Source: Methylomicrobium sp. wino1 (GTDB lineage Bacteria; Pseudomonadota; Gammaproteobacteria; Methylococcales; Methylomonadaceae). From it: a DNA stretch of 64,000 nucleotides. Each line of letters opens with the position of its first letter. Within the stretch, counting starts at the first letter, position 1. Both the position numbers and the translations under genes were made by a program. Location of the stretch: NCBI RefSeq assembly GCF_003932755.1, contig NZ_CP024202.1:1488001-1552000 (forward strand), read 5' to 3'. A model generated the notes under the pieces. The model was given only the letters and a program-made list of their open reading frames with translations. It was not told the DNA's origin and made no database searches. Below are positions 18,967 to 29,910 of the stretch, piece by piece.

Positions 18967-19735
18967 GTTAACGCTATTTTGTCGTGTGGTTGCGGTAGCA
19001 AGTTTGTTGCTTGCACTGCCGGCATGTAGCTTGTTCGATTCTCGAGTGGATAGCGTGGACGCAGCTGATACCCAATTGCAATTGGGGGTCCGCTATATGA
19101 GCATGGATAAGCTGGCCATTGCTAAGGAGCATTTGGAGCGATCTGTCGATTTAAATTCAAAAAATGTCGAGGCACATAATGCCTTGGCATTTTTGTATGA
19201 AAAGCTGAATGATGAAGAGTCAGCCCGGGAAAGCTATGAGTATGCCTTGAAATTGAATGCCGAGGATTTGAGTGTCTTGAACAATTTAGGGCGTTTTCTT
19301 TGTGAACGCGGCGAGTACGAGGAAGGCATGGCTTATTTGGATAAAGCGGTCCGCAGTCCTTTGAACAACCGTCAGTGGCTTGCGACAACGAATGCAGGGC
19401 GTTGCGCATTGGCACAAAAGAAGTCGACAATGGCCGAAGCCTATCTGAGGCAGGCCTTACAGCGGCAACCCAATTATGCGCCGGCTCTTGAGTCGATGCA
19501 AAAGCTCAGCTATCAAAATGGCGACTATTGGGCGGCGAAGGGTTTTTATGAACGCTTTAGCAGCGTTTCCAGGCAAACAGCCGAAGCACTTTGGTATGCC
19601 TACCAAACCGAACGGGCGCTTGGCAATCAAGAGGTCGCCGAGCGATACAAAAGTCAATTGATGGAATCATTTCCGTTGGCGGAAGAAACCAAGCGGATTT
19701 ATTCAGCTCAAGAAAAACTGAAACATGGCAAATAA
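18956..19735 (+). CDS. pilW: Type IV pilus biogenesis lipoprotein PilW/PilF
   Basis: A 259-aa lipoprotein ([13 protein letters not shown], Cys near residue 24) built of about five TPR repeats, for example [20 protein letters not shown] and [19 protein letters not shown]. In Neisseria and Pseudomonas this outer-membrane pilotin assists PilQ secretin assembly. The start is GTG at 18956, overlapping rlmN by 11 bases; the end overlaps hisS by 11. The usual rodZ and ispG genes between pilW and hisS are absent here. Confidence 0.88.
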   Translation: MPHRLTLFCRVVAVASLLLALPACSLFDSRVDSVDAADTQLQLGVRYMSMDKLAIAKEHLERSVDLNSKNVEAHNALAFLYEKLNDEESARESYEYALKLNAEDLSVLNNLGRFLCERGEYEEGMAYLDKAVRSPLNNRQWLATTNAGRCALAQKKSTMAEAYLRQALQRQPNYAPALESMQKLSYQNGDYWAAKGFYERFSSVSRQTAEALWYAYQTERALGNQEVAERYKSQLMESFPLAEETKRIYSAQEKLKHGK

Positions 19736-20996
19736 TATTCAGGCAATCCGCGGAATGCACGACGTTCTGCCGTATCAATCTCCGCTTTGGCAGCATGCCG
19801 AATGGATTATTTCGGAAGTACTCGGCGCGTACGGTTATAGTGAAATAAGGTTGCCGATCGTCGAAAAAACAGAACTATTCAAGCGCTCGATCGGTGAAGT
19901 GACCGATATTGTCGAAAAAGAAATGTATACCTTCGAAGACCGTAACGGCGATTCGTTGACGCTACGACCCGAAGGCACGGCCGGTTGTTTGAGAGCCTCG
20001 CTGGAGCATGGCTTGTTGCATAATCAAGTGCACCGATTATGGTATTACGGGCCGATGTTTCGGCATGAGCGTCCGCAAAAAGGCCGTTACCGCCAATTTT
20101 ATCAATTGGGCGTCGAGGCTTACGGTATGCAGGGACCTGATATCGATGCGGAATTGATTCTATTGAGTCGCCGTTTTTGGCAGCGCTTAGGAATTGCCGA
20201 TAAAGTCGAATTGCAGCTCAATACGCTCGGGACGATCGAAGAAAGGCTGGTTTATCGCGACAAGTTGGTCGATTATTTCAGTGATCATCTTGAATTACTC
20301 GACGAAGATAGTCGCCGGCGTTTGCATACGAATCCGCTACGGATTCTTGACAGTAAGAATGAAGGGCTGCGCGAGCTGATTGCTAATGCGCCCGAATTAA
20401 CCGACTTTTTAGGCAGCGATAGTCTAGCGCATTTCAAGTCGTTAACCGATACTTTGAAGGCATTGGGTATCGATTTTGTTCTGAATACTCGTTTGGTTCG
20501 AGGCCTCGATTATTACAGTAAAACCGTTTTTGAATGGGTGACCGCCGAATTAGGCGCGCAAGGCACGATTTGCGCGGGCGGGCGTTATGACGGTTTAATC
20601 GAGCAATTAGGCGGAAAAGCCAATCATGCGGTCGGCTTTGCGATGGGTATAGAACGGATTTTAGCATTAATTGAAACTTTACCGAATTTGCCAATCAAAC
20701 CGGTAGTCGATGTTTATATGATTCGACTCGGCGAACAAGCAGAGCGAATTAGCATGGAATGGGCCGAGACTATTCGCAATGAGTTGCCCGGATTAAGACT
20801 GCAGATTAATTGCGGCGGCGGCAGTTTTAAAAGCCAATTCAAGAAAGCCGATAAAAGCGGCGCCGAATATGCCTTGATCATGGGTGACGATGAAGCGATG
20901 CGTGGCGAAGTGGGTATCAAGGCGTTGCGTCAGAATCAGGATCAGCAAAATTTGCCGCTGCAGCAAGCTCTGGCATTTTTAAAAAGTCGTTTTTGA
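19725..20996 (+). CDS. hisS: Histidyl-tRNA synthetase
   Basis: A 423-aa class II synthetase. Motif 1 region, [13 protein letters not shown], motif 2 [19 protein letters not shown] and the histidine-binding [15 protein letters not shown] are all visible, as is GVGFAMG-like [14 protein letters not shown] of motif 3. The C-terminal anticodon-binding domain is complete. It starts inside the pilW 3' end. Confidence 0.97.
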   Translation: MANNIQAIRGMHDVLPYQSPLWQHAEWIISEVLGAYGYSEIRLPIVEKTELFKRSIGEVTDIVEKEMYTFEDRNGDSLTLRPEGTAGCLRASLEHGLLHNQVHRLWYYGPMFRHERPQKGRYRQFYQLGVEAYGMQGPDIDAELILLSRRFWQRLGIADKVELQLNTLGTIEERLVYRDKLVDYFSDHLELLDEDSRRRLHTNPLRILDSKNEGLRELIANAPELTDFLGSDSLAHFKSLTDTLKALGIDFVLNTRLVRGLDYYSKTVFEWVTAELGAQGTICAGGRYDGLIEQLGGKANHAVGFAMGIERILALIETLPNLPIKPVVDVYMIRLGEQAERISMEWAETIRNELPGLRLQINCGGGSFKSQFKKADKSGAEYALIMGDDEAMRGEVGIKALRQNQDQQNLPLQQALAFLKSRF

Positions 20997-21841
20997 ATCG
21001 CTGGTAAGGCGGCAATTGAAATCGGACAAAATAAAGGTTACGGATCGGGTTTGTTTAAATGGAAAGCGGGTTATGCTTAGGAACAAGCATAAAATAACTT
21101 CCCCAAATGGTTCCTACGCTCTACGTGTGAACCCAAGTAGGGCGCTCCAGTGTCCCTGAATCGCAGAGCGTGGGAACGATGGATACCTCTCCTCCTCTGG
21201 AAGAGGGGAGGGAATCAAAAGCCTAAGTTATTTCGTGCTCAGTCCTTAGCAATTCAATCTGTGATGCTTATTGAACGCAAGTATTGTTGAGCCTCATCAA
21301 GAGAATTATCCTGTAACGATCCGTCAAATCAGTAATATCTCCTGTGCGGGACGGGTTATTTAACCCGTCCCCAACGTTTCTAATTGGTTTGGCGATGGTC
21401 GAAACGTTAAGGACGGAGTTGCAAACCCCGTCCTACATATTTTCTTGTAGGAGTAAATTCATTTGTCTAGGGCGTAAAGATTGCCTCTATTTTGAATTAG
21501 GGTGCTTCGAGGGCTTCGATATAAGCCGTGAGTGTCGAGCATCAAGGGCTTTCCCTCACCTAGCGTTAGGTGAGGGACGGCGGAGGCACCGCTCCCACAG
21601 AGAGTGGCGGACGCGATGTGGGAGCGATCCCCTGATCGCGATTTCGAGGCCGAGAGTGTTCAGTAACAATAAATGGTATTGAGGTCTCATTGGTTAAGAT
21701 TGCAAAAGGGTAATACATGACTTATGTAAAGCGATGAGATTCGTCAAATCAGTAGTATCCGTGTTCCATTTATGAATCAGCGAGCCAATTCAAAAAATCT
21801 GAGCAATCACTAATTTTTAGCAAAAGCACGATAGAGTATTT
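20997..21841. repeat. Long repeat-filled gap between hisS and yfgM
   Basis: About 845 bp without a gene, splitting a gene pair that is normally adjacent. It holds REP arms (21108-21182), and a GACGGGTTATTTAACCCGTC hairpin with the AAACGTTAAGGACGGAGTTG stretch (21350-21440) that recurs at 45878-45960. It also holds a family-4 repeat (about 21552-21715) with the CCCTCACCTAGCGTTAGGTG palindrome and ACAATAAATGGTATTGAGGT. Confidence 0.65.
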
Positions 21842-22480
21842 ATGGCAATTTACGAAACAGAAGAAGAACAAGTCGAAGCCCTCAAACGTTGGTGGAAGGA
21901 AAATGGGCGCTCTACGATAACCGGCGTGATTGTCGGCATTGTGATTATCGTCGGCTGGAATATTTGGCAGGATTATAAGCAAAATCAGGCTTTGCAAGCT
22001 TCGGCTTTATATGCCCAATTGCTGAACGCGCAAAACGAAGGTAATTTGGAGTCTGCCGAAAAAATAGCCGAACGGATACAGGACCAATTCGGAGGTACTG
22101 CTTATAGCGATTACGCGGGTCTATTCAATGCGAAAGTCAAAGTTCAGCAGGGTGATTTAGCCGCCGCGAAACAAAGTCTTGAAGCCGTTGCAAAAAAGGG
22201 CAGCGACGAAATTGCGCAAGCTGCAAGGCTTGGGTTGATTCGTATTTTTTTGGCAAAAGGCGACTATGAACAAGGTTTACAAATGATTGCCGAAGCAAAA
22301 TACAGTGACGGTTTTTCCGGTGCCTATGACGAACTGAAAGGCGATTTGTATGTCGCGCTCGATCGCTTGGGAGAAGCCCGCACTGCTTATCAAGCGGCAT
22401 TGCGTAGCGGGCATAAATCGCCGTTGTTGCAATTTAAGTTGGATGACATTACCGAAGCTGAAATCATTGTTAAGCAATAA
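21842..22480 (+). CDS. yfgM: SecYEG-associated chaperone-like protein YfgM
   Basis: A 212-aa single-pass membrane protein. The cytoplasmic start EEEQVEALKRWWKENG is the family hallmark, followed by a helix (TGVIVGIVIIVGWNIW) and a periplasmic TPR-like domain. It associates with SecYEG and PpiD and helps substrates leave the translocon. It abuts bamB with no gap. Confidence 0.92.
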   Translation: MAIYETEEEQVEALKRWWKENGRSTITGVIVGIVIIVGWNIWQDYKQNQALQASALYAQLLNAQNEGNLESAEKIAERIQDQFGGTAYSDYAGLFNAKVKVQQGDLAAAKQSLEAVAKKGSDEIAQAARLGLIRIFLAKGDYEQGLQMIAEAKYSDGFSGAYDELKGDLYVALDRLGEARTAYQAALRSGHKSPLLQFKLDDITEAEIIVKQ

Positions 22481-23662
22481 ATGAGACTATTACTTGTCGT
22501 TCTGTTGGGTTTGAGCGTGGCGGGGTGTACCGCGCTGGAATCGTTAAGCGGGATTACCGATTATTTTTTGGGGGGTGAGGACAACACCGATCCTCCGAGC
22601 GAACTGACCGAGTATGAGCCTGAAATCGAGTTGGAGTATCTCTGGAAAGAGTCGGTCGGATCGGGATCCGGCGAGAAATTTTTAAAATTGATTCCGGCGG
22701 TTCATGACGGAAAAATTATTGCCGCCGATACTAAAGGACTGGTTTTGGCTTTGGATTTGGAATCCGGCGACGAGATTTGGGAAGCCGATACCGAGGCTAA
22801 GTATGCCGGCGGCCCGGGCGTTTCCGATTCGACCGTTGTGCTTGGTACTAGCGACGGCAATGTTGTGGCGCTGAACATGGGCAATGGTTCGGAGCGCTGG
22901 ACCGTGCCGGTGTCGAGCGAAGTGATTTCGGTTCCGGTTGTGTCGCAAGGCATTATCGTCGTCAGAACTACGGACGGTAGAGTGATGGCTTTAAATGAAG
23001 CCGATGGTAGTACGCTTTGGGAGTACGAGCTTAGCGTTCCGGCTCTGAGTATTCGTGGTACCGGCGCGCCGATCGTGCTCAATGAAAATGTCATCTGCGG
23101 GTTTGCGAACGGAAAATTATTGTCGTTGAGGCTAAGCGACGGTAAGCATATCTGGGAAACCAGTATTGCAATTCCGGGCGGGCGAACCGAAATTGAAAGA
23201 CTGGTCGATTTAGTTGTCGACCCGGTCGCAACCGATGGCGTGATTTTTATTGCCAGTTATCGCGGTGGAACGAGTGGGGTACTGGAGCAAAATGGCGATG
23301 TTATTTGGCGTAATGCCGATGTTTCGTCTTATACCGGCATGAGTCATGATTGGCGTTATCTTTATATAAGCGATGTCAGCAGCGATGTATGGCAACTAGA
23401 CCAACGTAACGGTGCTTCATTATGGAAGCAAAGTGATCTACATCAACGAAAGCTAACGGCTCCGGTCGCCTACGCTAATTATGTCGTGGTTGGCGATTTC
23501 GAAGGTTATCTGCATTGGTTGTCTAAAAGCGACGGCAGGCAGATGGGGCGCATTCGGATTACCGATGCGGCGATCGACGCGCAGCCGGTCGTCGTTGACG
23601 ACGTGCTGTATGTCTATGCAAAAAACGGCGTTCTTGCCGCATTAAAGGCACGGTTATTATAA
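22481..23662 (+). CDS. bamB: Outer membrane assembly lipoprotein BamB
   Basis: A 393-aa lipoprotein with lipobox VAGC (Cys about 16), followed by a beta-propeller of PQQ-like repeats ([44 protein letters not shown]). It belongs to the BAM complex that inserts beta-barrel proteins. The start codon follows directly after the yfgM stop; der follows two bases later, so the three are an operon. Confidence 0.95.
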   Translation: MRLLLVVLLGLSVAGCTALESLSGITDYFLGGEDNTDPPSELTEYEPEIELEYLWKESVGSGSGEKFLKLIPAVHDGKIIAADTKGLVLALDLESGDEIWEADTEAKYAGGPGVSDSTVVLGTSDGNVVALNMGNGSERWTVPVSSEVISVPVVSQGIIVVRTTDGRVMALNEADGSTLWEYELSVPALSIRGTGAPIVLNENVICGFANGKLLSLRLSDGKHIWETSIAIPGGRTEIERLVDLVVDPVATDGVIFIASYRGGTSGVLEQNGDVIWRNADVSSYTGMSHDWRYLYISDVSSDVWQLDQRNGASLWKQSDLHQRKLTAPVAYANYVVVGDFEGYLHWLSKSDGRQMGRIRITDAAIDAQPVVVDDVLYVYAKNGVLAALKARLL

Positions 23663-23664
23663 AT

Positions 23665-25053
23665 ATGTTACCTGTGATTGCCCTAGTAGGGCGCCCCAAT
23701 GTCGGTAAATCGACATTATTCAATTATTTAACAAGAAGCCGCGAGGCTTTAGTCGCCGATTATCCCGGGTTGACTCGCGACCGGCAATACGGTCGAGTCA
23801 AACGCGGTCAGCGCGATTGTCTGGTCGTCGATACCGGCGGGCTTGCCGATGATGCGGACGGTATCGACAGCTTTGCCAAAAAGCAAGTGCAAGTCGCGCT
23901 CGACGAGGCCGATGTGGTTTTTTTTATCGTCGATGCGCGCGAAGGGCTCAATGCCTCCGACTTAAGTATTGCCGAAAATCTAAGAAAACTCGATAAGCCG
24001 GTTGTCTTAGTCGTCAATAAGATCGATGGCGTTGACGCGAATACGGCGGTTGCCGATTTTTATGCGCTGGCGCTTGGCGAGCCTTATAAGATCGCCGCGA
24101 CACACGGACGCGGCGTTTTCGAGTTATTGGCGCATGTCGATGAGTTGCTGCCTATGGTCGAGGTGGACGAAGCCGAGATCGATGCCGGAATCGGCATTGC
24201 AATCGTAGGAAGGCCTAATGTCGGTAAATCGACTTTGGTAAACAGATTGCTGGGTGAAGAAAGAGTCGTTGTCTTCGATGAGCCGGGTACGACTCGCGAT
24301 AGCATCTATATTCCGTTCGAACGTAACGGTCAAAAATTTACGCTGATCGATACGGCCGGGATGCGTCGGCGGTCTAAAATTGCGTTAACTATTGAAAAGT
24401 TCAGTGTCATTAAATCATTGCAAGCGATCGAAAAAGCCAATGTAGTCATTTATTTGATCGATGCCGCCGAAGGTGTGACCGATCAGGATGCGCATTTGTT
24501 GGGGCTGGTCTTGGAAGCCGGGCGAGCCTTGATTGTTGGCTTGAATAAATGGGATGGCTTGAGCGTCGATCAAAAGGATCTAATTAAACGCCAACTGGAC
24601 ATCAAACTGTCCTTCGTCGATTTTGCGCAAAAGCATCCGATTTCCGCTTTGCACGGAAGTGGGGTCGGTAAATTATTCGATGTCGTGCATGAGTTATACG
24701 ATGCGGCGATGATCGACATGTCGACGCCGGTGCTGACCAACTTTTTGAAGGATGCGGTGACCACTCACCAGCCGCCGCTGGTTCATGGTCGGCGCATTAA
24801 ACTGAAATATGCGCATCAAGGCGGCAGAAACCCGCCGGTCGTGGTGATACACGGCACGCAAACCGATGCCTTACCGGGGTCGTATAAACGGTTTTTGATG
24901 AATTATTTCAGAGACCGTTTGGGGCTTAAAGGGACGCCAATTCGTCTCGAATTCAAGTCGCCGGTTAATCCGTTCGCCGGAATCAAGAATAAGTTAACCG
25001 ATCGTCAAGTCAAGAAAAAGCAAAGACTGGTCAAGCATACGAAAAAAACATAG
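23665..25053 (+). CDS. der: Ribosome biogenesis GTPase Der
   Basis: A 462-aa protein with two tandem G domains. P-loops GRPNVGKST occur twice (about residues 8 and 183), each with its own DTGG/DTAG switch and NKID/NKWD base-recognition motif. A C-terminal KH-like domain ends in a lysine-rich tail. It acts in 50S subunit maturation. Confidence 0.97.
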   Translation: MLPVIALVGRPNVGKSTLFNYLTRSREALVADYPGLTRDRQYGRVKRGQRDCLVVDTGGLADDADGIDSFAKKQVQVALDEADVVFFIVDAREGLNASDLSIAENLRKLDKPVVLVVNKIDGVDANTAVADFYALALGEPYKIAATHGRGVFELLAHVDELLPMVEVDEAEIDAGIGIAIVGRPNVGKSTLVNRLLGEERVVVFDEPGTTRDSIYIPFERNGQKFTLIDTAGMRRRSKIALTIEKFSVIKSLQAIEKANVVIYLIDAAEGVTDQDAHLLGLVLEAGRALIVGLNKWDGLSVDQKDLIKRQLDIKLSFVDFAQKHPISALHGSGVGKLFDVVHELYDAAMIDMSTPVLTNFLKDAVTTHQPPLVHGRRIKLKYAHQGGRNPPVVVIHGTQTDALPGSYKRFLMNYFRDRLGLKGTPIRLEFKSPVNPFAGIKNKLTDRQVKKKQRLVKHTKKT

Positions 25054-25074
25054 CCCCGCTTCATGGTTTTGCCC

Positions 25075-25500
25075 AAAACCTATGTTCAAGGACGCGGTGA
25101 ACCCAGACCGAAGGATTTCGCAAAAAATAAATTCCTGGAGCTATGAGCTTTGCCGAGGGTTCGGTAACTCGCCTGGCAGGACGCCGTGAATACGTCCTTG
25201 TAGGCTTGACAGCGGCTTTCCCTGCCGCCGACACCTGCCAATCGAGCAACCGAACCCTTCAAAAATAGGGAAGTTATTTATGACCAAATCCTAAATTATC
25301 CAAGATAGTTAAACATAGCCAATGGAATATGGAATTTAGGTGATGGGTGAATGCGTCCCTGTAAGCTCTGTGCCAGCATCCATGCTGACAAAGCCTTTGC
25401 AAGCGCCATGGATGGCGTGAATGTCGATTTTGCATTTATTATATCCAGGTAAATCAGCAATTGCCGAGGAGCAAAATCGACCAACACTATGGAGCCTTCA
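25075..25500. repeat. Composite nested repeat (family 2 inside a family-1-like unit)
   Basis: An outer unit begins CAAGGACGCGGTGAACCCAG (about 25088) and resumes after 25292 with TAAATTATCCAAGATAGTTA, as in copy B at 8950-9010. A complete family-2 element (25113-25292) lies between. It starts GGATTTCGCAAAAAATAAAT and ends AGTTATTTATGACCAAATCC. Further right are GCCAGCATCCATGCTGAC and GTCGATTTTGCA modules. The latter hairpin is itself opened by a segment also seen at 37600-37640. Confidence 0.7.
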
Positions 25501-25603
25501 TGCGCTAATGCCCAAAAATATCAATCATTGCTGGTTTTTACCTCGTAAAAAATGTACAAAGTGGCATTTGAAATAACCATGAGAATGCTGCTTTAATTCA
25601 TTT

Positions 25604-27196
25604 ATGGACGACTTAAGCTCAATACGAGCGTTAGGCGATCAGGAGCTTTCCGATCGTCTAGCGCTTATCCAGTTCTCTGCTCGCGATATCGAGTTGCTAA
25701 AAAATTTGCATGCCCAGTTAAAAGGCATTCGCATGGACTTTCTTGATGACTTTTACGTGCAAATGCTAAAGTTTGAGGAAACGAGCAAGCTTTTATCGGA
25801 TCCCGAGCAAGTCGAACGCTTGAAAAACAAGCAAGTAGCCTATTTTCAACGTTTGATTGAAGGGAAATACGATCACGATTATGTCAAGGATAGGGTGCAA
25901 ATCGGCGCAACGCATCATCGAATCGGCTTAAAGCCGCAATGGTATATTGGCGCTTATCATTTTTACTTGGCTTGGCTTTTCGATCGAATGCAAAGTACTC
26001 CGCTTAAAGAAGACGCGGATTGCTTCGGTACCTTATTGGCCGTTATCAAAGTTATTTTGTTCGATATTGAATTGGCGATTGATGCGTATTTTCAGTCCGA
26101 TCACGATATGCTTAGGCTCATGGCTCAAGTGTTCGAAAGCAATGTCGAGGGTGTGATGATCAGCGATACTCGCGGCCGCGTCCTGCATGCCAATCGGAAA
26201 GTTTCGTCGATAGCGGGCTATTCGCATGATGAACTATTTGGCCTGCCGGTGACAACCTTATTGGCGCCGCAAGAGCGGAACGTTTTTGTCGCTCACTGGC
26301 AAGGCATTAAAGTCGGATCGCCTTGGCAAGGCGAAACGTATTTGCAGAAACGTGACGGAAAATCGTTTCCAGCCTGGGTTAATGTCAGCGCTGTGATGGA
26401 TGACAATAATCAAGTGACTCATTTTGTCATCGAATTTTCCGATATTAGTGCCTATCGCGCAGCACAAGAGGCATTGCAGCAACGTACCGAGGAATTGGCA
26501 AGATCCAATAAAGAATTGGAGCAGTTTGCCTATGTTGCATCGCATGACTTGCAAGAACCGTTACGCATGGTGGCCAGTTTTACGCAATTATTGGCGCGCC
26601 GATATGAGGGCAAGCTGGATGCCGATGCAGACGAGTTTATTCATTATGCGGTCGATGGAGCGACACGAATGCAAACCTTGATCAATGATTTGCTGGCATA
26701 TTCCAGGGTCGGAACGCGTGTGAAATCGTTCGAGGCGGTGAGTCTCGAAATCGTGTTGCAAAAAGCCTTGGATAATTTAAGGCTTGCTGTCGAGGAAAGC
26801 GGTGCGGATATCGTTCGGCCAACTCTCCCAACCATAAAGGGAGATAATGTCCAATTGACTCAATTGTTTCAAAACTTGATTGCCAATGCGATCAAATTCC
26901 GAGGCAAAGCGTCACCGAAAATAAATATTTCGGTATCATGCTCGGATATTTTTTGGCGAATCGAGGTGAACGATAACGGAATCGGAATAGCGCCTGAATT
27001 TTTTGAGCGTATTTTTGTAATTTTTCAACGCTTGCATACGAAGGAAGATTATCCCGGTACCGGAATCGGCCTTGCGATCTGCAAAAAGATCGTCGAACGC
27101 CACGGAGGAACGATTAACGTCGAATCCGAGCCCGGCCAGGGGGCTACTTTTATTGTGATATTACCTAAAATCAAAAGCGAGGAAGTGAACCAATGA
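25604..27196 (+). CDS. Globin-coupled PAS sensor histidine kinase
   Basis: A 530-aa soluble kinase. Residues 15-165 form a sensor globin: distal-type Tyr51 in FLDDFYVQM, and proximal His104 in [20 protein letters not shown], so haem and O2/NO/CO sensing is likely. A PAS domain spans about 172-285. A coiled segment leads to the DHp helix with phospho-acceptor His314 (VASHDLQEP). An HATPase domain carries the N box LIANAIKF, the G1 box DNGIGIAP and G2 [18 protein letters not shown]. No membrane segment is seen. Its last four bases overlap the next gene as ATGA, making a three-gene signalling operon. Confidence 0.9.
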   Translation: MDDLSSIRALGDQELSDRLALIQFSARDIELLKNLHAQLKGIRMDFLDDFYVQMLKFEETSKLLSDPEQVERLKNKQVAYFQRLIEGKYDHDYVKDRVQIGATHHRIGLKPQWYIGAYHFYLAWLFDRMQSTPLKEDADCFGTLLAVIKVILFDIELAIDAYFQSDHDMLRLMAQVFESNVEGVMISDTRGRVLHANRKVSSIAGYSHDELFGLPVTTLLAPQERNVFVAHWQGIKVGSPWQGETYLQKRDGKSFPAWVNVSAVMDDNNQVTHFVIEFSDISAYRAAQEALQQRTEELARSNKELEQFAYVASHDLQEPLRMVASFTQLLARRYEGKLDADADEFIHYAVDGATRMQTLINDLLAYSRVGTRVKSFEAVSLEIVLQKALDNLRLAVEESGADIVRPTLPTIKGDNVQLTQLFQNLIANAIKFRGKASPKINISVSCSDIFWRIEVNDNGIGIAPEFFERIFVIFQRLHTKEDYPGTGIGLAICKKIVERHGGTINVESEPGQGATFIVILPKIKSEEVNQ

Positions 27197-27648
27197 GTCT
27201 GGAAGAGATTGGCCGTGCTGCGGAGTTTTTGTTGGTAGAGGATAATCCGGGCGATGTGCGCTTGACCAAAGAGGCTTTAACCGAGAGTAAAGTCAAAAAC
27301 AATTTGAACGTGGTCGGCGATGGCGAGGAAGCAATGGCTTTTTTGAGGCGGCAGGGAAAATATGCCGAAGCGCCACGGCCCGATGTTATTCTGCTAGATC
27401 TCAATCTGCCCAAAAAAAACGGGCGCGAAGTCTTGGAAGAAATTAAAGCCGACCCGAGTCTAAAGCGTATTCCGGTTGTCATTATTACTTCTTCCGAAGC
27501 CGAACAGGACGTTTTGAGAACCTATGATCTGCATGTCAATTGTTATGTCAACAAGCCGGTGGATTTGGAGCAATTTGTCAAGGTGGTGCAATCCATCGAA
27601 ACGTTTTGGTTGACTATCGTCAAGTTACCTTCCGAAATAGCGGAATAA
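27193..27648 (+). CDS. Stand-alone response regulator receiver (Rcp1-like)
   Basis: A 151-aa single-domain CheY-like protein. The acidic pocket is LVEDNPGD, the phospho-acceptor Asp69 is in [14 protein letters not shown], and the Thr/Ser and Lys are in [10 protein letters not shown] and CYVNKPVD. This resembles the small regulators that pair with phytochrome- or globin-type kinases. With no output domain, it likely relays phosphate to another protein, perhaps the GGDEF protein encoded next. It overlaps both neighbours (ATGA and TAATG). Confidence 0.88.
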   Translation: MSLEEIGRAAEFLLVEDNPGDVRLTKEALTESKVKNNLNVVGDGEEAMAFLRRQGKYAEAPRPDVILLDLNLPKKNGREVLEEIKADPSLKRIPVVIITSSEAEQDVLRTYDLHVNCYVNKPVDLEQFVKVVQSIETFWLTIVKLPSEIAE

Positions 27649-29378
27649 TGATGAGCCAGGCCGCCGCTAAAGTATTGCTGATCGAGGATAATCCGGGCGA
27701 TGTCAAATTGGTTCAGGTATTGCTGGAGCCAAATGATGAGCATCAGCAGCCTTTTGAATTGATTAGGGTCGGGCAACTCAGTGATGCTTTTCCTATTTTG
27801 GCGAAAGGCGGCATTATGGCGATATTGCTCGATTTAGGGTTGCCCGACGGTAACGGGATCGATACCTTGATTCGAGTGCATGCTGCGGCACCCATGATTC
27901 CGATAGTTGTGCTCAGTGCGGAAGAAGATGAGATGCTGGCGATACGCTCGGTGCAATTGGGAGCACAGGATTTCCTAGTCAAGCATGGTATTTCAGGCAT
28001 GCTACTGAGGCGGGCAATCTGTTATGCGATCGAGCGAAAACGCTTGATGGAGCAATTACAATATTTGGCTCATTACGATGTATTGACCGGGCTGGCCAAT
28101 CGAAAGTTGTTTTACGATAGGTTGAAGCATGATGTGATAGGAGCAAAGCGTTCGAAAAAATCATTGGCATTAATTTTTCTCGATCTGAACGATTTTAAAA
28201 AAATCAATGATTCTTTGGGGCATCATGCCGGCGACGAATTGCTCAAAAATGTTGCGAAACGCTTATCCGGGAGTGTACGGGCCAGCGATTGTGTGGCCAG
28301 AATGGGCGGCGATGAATTTACGATTATCCTCAATGGTTTGAATAACGCCGAGGAAGCGGCTTTGATTGCCGATAAGATTTTGAAAGCTTTGGTTGAGCCA
28401 TTTAAGTTTGGTGGTTCCTTGATTGTCGTTCGAGCCAGCTTGGGAATCGCAACTTATCCCGATGATAGCGATGAATTGGAAAAGCTAATCGGAGCGGCCG
28501 ATTCGGCAATGTACAAAGCCAAAGTGTCGGGCAGTGAAAAAATCAGCCGGTTTTGTTTTTATTCGGCGGCAATGACTGCCAAGGTTCAACTTGAGGTAGA
28601 AAAGGTTCAGCAACTTGAGCGTGCCCTCGAAAACGGCGAGTTCGAGCTGTATTATCAGCCGGAAATCAACGTTCATAGCGGAAAGATTATTGGTATGGAG
28701 GCTTTGTTACGCTGGCGCCATCCCGATAGGGGAGTTTTGGCGCCGTGTTCGTTTATGCAGGATTTAGAAGATACCGGTCTGATAGTTCCCGTCGGTGAAT
28801 GGGTCATCCGGAAAGCCTGCGAGCAAAGTAAAGTTTGGCAGGATCAAAATTTTCCGCCATTGACGGTATCGATTAATATATCGGCTAAACAATTTCGTCA
28901 TAATGGTTTTGCCGACTGTGTATTGGGTGCTATTGACCAACAACGTTTGAATCCGGCTTTAGTTGAGTTGGATTTTAACGAAGAGACGCTATGGGAAGAA
29001 GAGGAGCGTGCCGCTATCGTGCTTGACCGATTAAGCCGAGCTGGTGTGAAAGTGTCATTAGACCATTTTGGCAGCGGATCGATTTCTTTTAAAACGTTGA
29101 CACGCTTTCCGATTCACGCCATTAAAATTGACCATACGTTGATTGCTCTGGCGTCATCTGACTCGGCTGAAACGGCGATAGCCAAGGCCGCTATCGAAAT
29201 TGCTCACGTATTCAGCATCAAAGGCTTGGCGGGGGGTGTTGAAACCCAGGATCAACTCGAGTTGGTTCGCCGAATTGCTTGCGATGAAGTGCAAGGGTAT
29301 CTCTATAGTAAGCCGCTTCCGGTTGAAGAGGCCACCGCATTGATTGCTCGTCATGACTTTTTGAGTCCGCAAGACTAA
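27648..29378 (+). CDS. Response regulator with GGDEF and degenerate EAL domains
   Basis: A 576-aa protein. The receiver (1-125) has Asp62 in LLDLGLPDGNG. The GGDEF domain (about 135-305) has an intact catalytic GGDEF at 220-224 and the inhibitory RxxD site at 211-214, so it should make cyclic-di-GMP with product feedback. The EAL domain keeps EAL (351-353) but the metal-binding Asp pair is Asp472-His473, and the usual AEGVE is AGGVE (Gly529). The phosphodiesterase is therefore probably inactive. The ATG at 27648 shares one base with the preceding stop codon; an earlier in-frame ATG at 27540 would overlap the regulator gene and is not favoured. Confidence 0.88.
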   Translation: MMSQAAAKVLLIEDNPGDVKLVQVLLEPNDEHQQPFELIRVGQLSDAFPILAKGGIMAILLDLGLPDGNGIDTLIRVHAAAPMIPIVVLSAEEDEMLAIRSVQLGAQDFLVKHGISGMLLRRAICYAIERKRLMEQLQYLAHYDVLTGLANRKLFYDRLKHDVIGAKRSKKSLALIFLDLNDFKKINDSLGHHAGDELLKNVAKRLSGSVRASDCVARMGGDEFTIILNGLNNAEEAALIADKILKALVEPFKFGGSLIVVRASLGIATYPDDSDELEKLIGAADSAMYKAKVSGSEKISRFCFYSAAMTAKVQLEVEKVQQLERALENGEFELYYQPEINVHSGKIIGMEALLRWRHPDRGVLAPCSFMQDLEDTGLIVPVGEWVIRKACEQSKVWQDQNFPPLTVSINISAKQFRHNGFADCVLGAIDQQRLNPALVELDFNEETLWEEEERAAIVLDRLSRAGVKVSLDHFGSGSISFKTLTRFPIHAIKIDHTLIALASSDSAETAIAKAAIEIAHVFSIKGLAGGVETQDQLELVRRIACDEVQGYLYSKPLPVEEATALIARHDFLSPQD

Positions 29379-29409
29379 TATGGCTATCCGTTGAGATGAA
29401 AATATTACT

Positions 29410-29636
29410 ACTCCCTTTTGATCGAAAAACCGTCTAAGAATAAAAGGTATGGGATGAGTCTAACGAGGATCGCCGTAAACCCGTCCATGGGGGGGGCTTG
29501 ACGGGGCTCGAACGCCAAGGATGGCGTGAATGCAGATTTTGCATGGAGCAAAAAATCTGCCCTGCTGCCGACATCCTTGCTATCCACACCCCCCATGCCT
29601 TCATGAAGTTAACCATTTTTTGAGTATAAAGGGAGT
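29410..29636 (+). repeat. Family-3 MITE-like element, copy b
   Basis: The element begins ACTCCCTTTTGATCGAAAAA and ends TTGAGTATAAAGGGAGT. It contains CGTAAACCCGTCCATGGGG and a GCAGATTTTGCATGGAGCAA hairpin. Its right end directly adjoins a truncated receiver-domain frame. Confidence 0.85.
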
Positions 29637-29637
29637 C

Positions 29638-29910
29638 ATTGAGGATCATAAGCCGGATGCGATATTGTTGCGTGAATTGTATTAAGCAAAAAATAGCACC
29701 AATCAGATTCATTTATTTCATTTGAAACGACTGAGTGATGTGCTTGAGGCTCTGAAAAGTAGAGAGTTTGATATTGCATTGCTCGACTTGTCGTTGCCCA
29801 ATGCCTTTGGGCAGGAAACCTTAAAAATCGCGTTGAATGGGTTTGGGCTATTAAAAATTAATGCTGATCGAGTAAATAAGTCATGTGGATCCAAAAGCGA
29901 ATTAAAATAA
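29638..29910 (+). pseudogene. Response regulator receiver remnant cut by a MITE
   Basis: Reading in frame from 29638 gives IEDHKPDAILLRELY, a stop (TAA at 29683), then AKNSTNQIHLFHLKRLSDVL and EALKSREFDIALLDLSLPNA followed by FGQETL. This is the first half of a receiver domain with its acidic pocket and phospho-acceptor Asp region. The residues before the acidic pair are replaced by the repeat end, a stop interrupts it, and the second half is lost. The open part after the stop is not a functional gene. Confidence 0.8.

Noticed and set aside
29722-29910. 62-codon frame as a functional small response regulator
   Set aside because: It is the tail of a receiver domain after an internal stop and lacks the rest of the fold.
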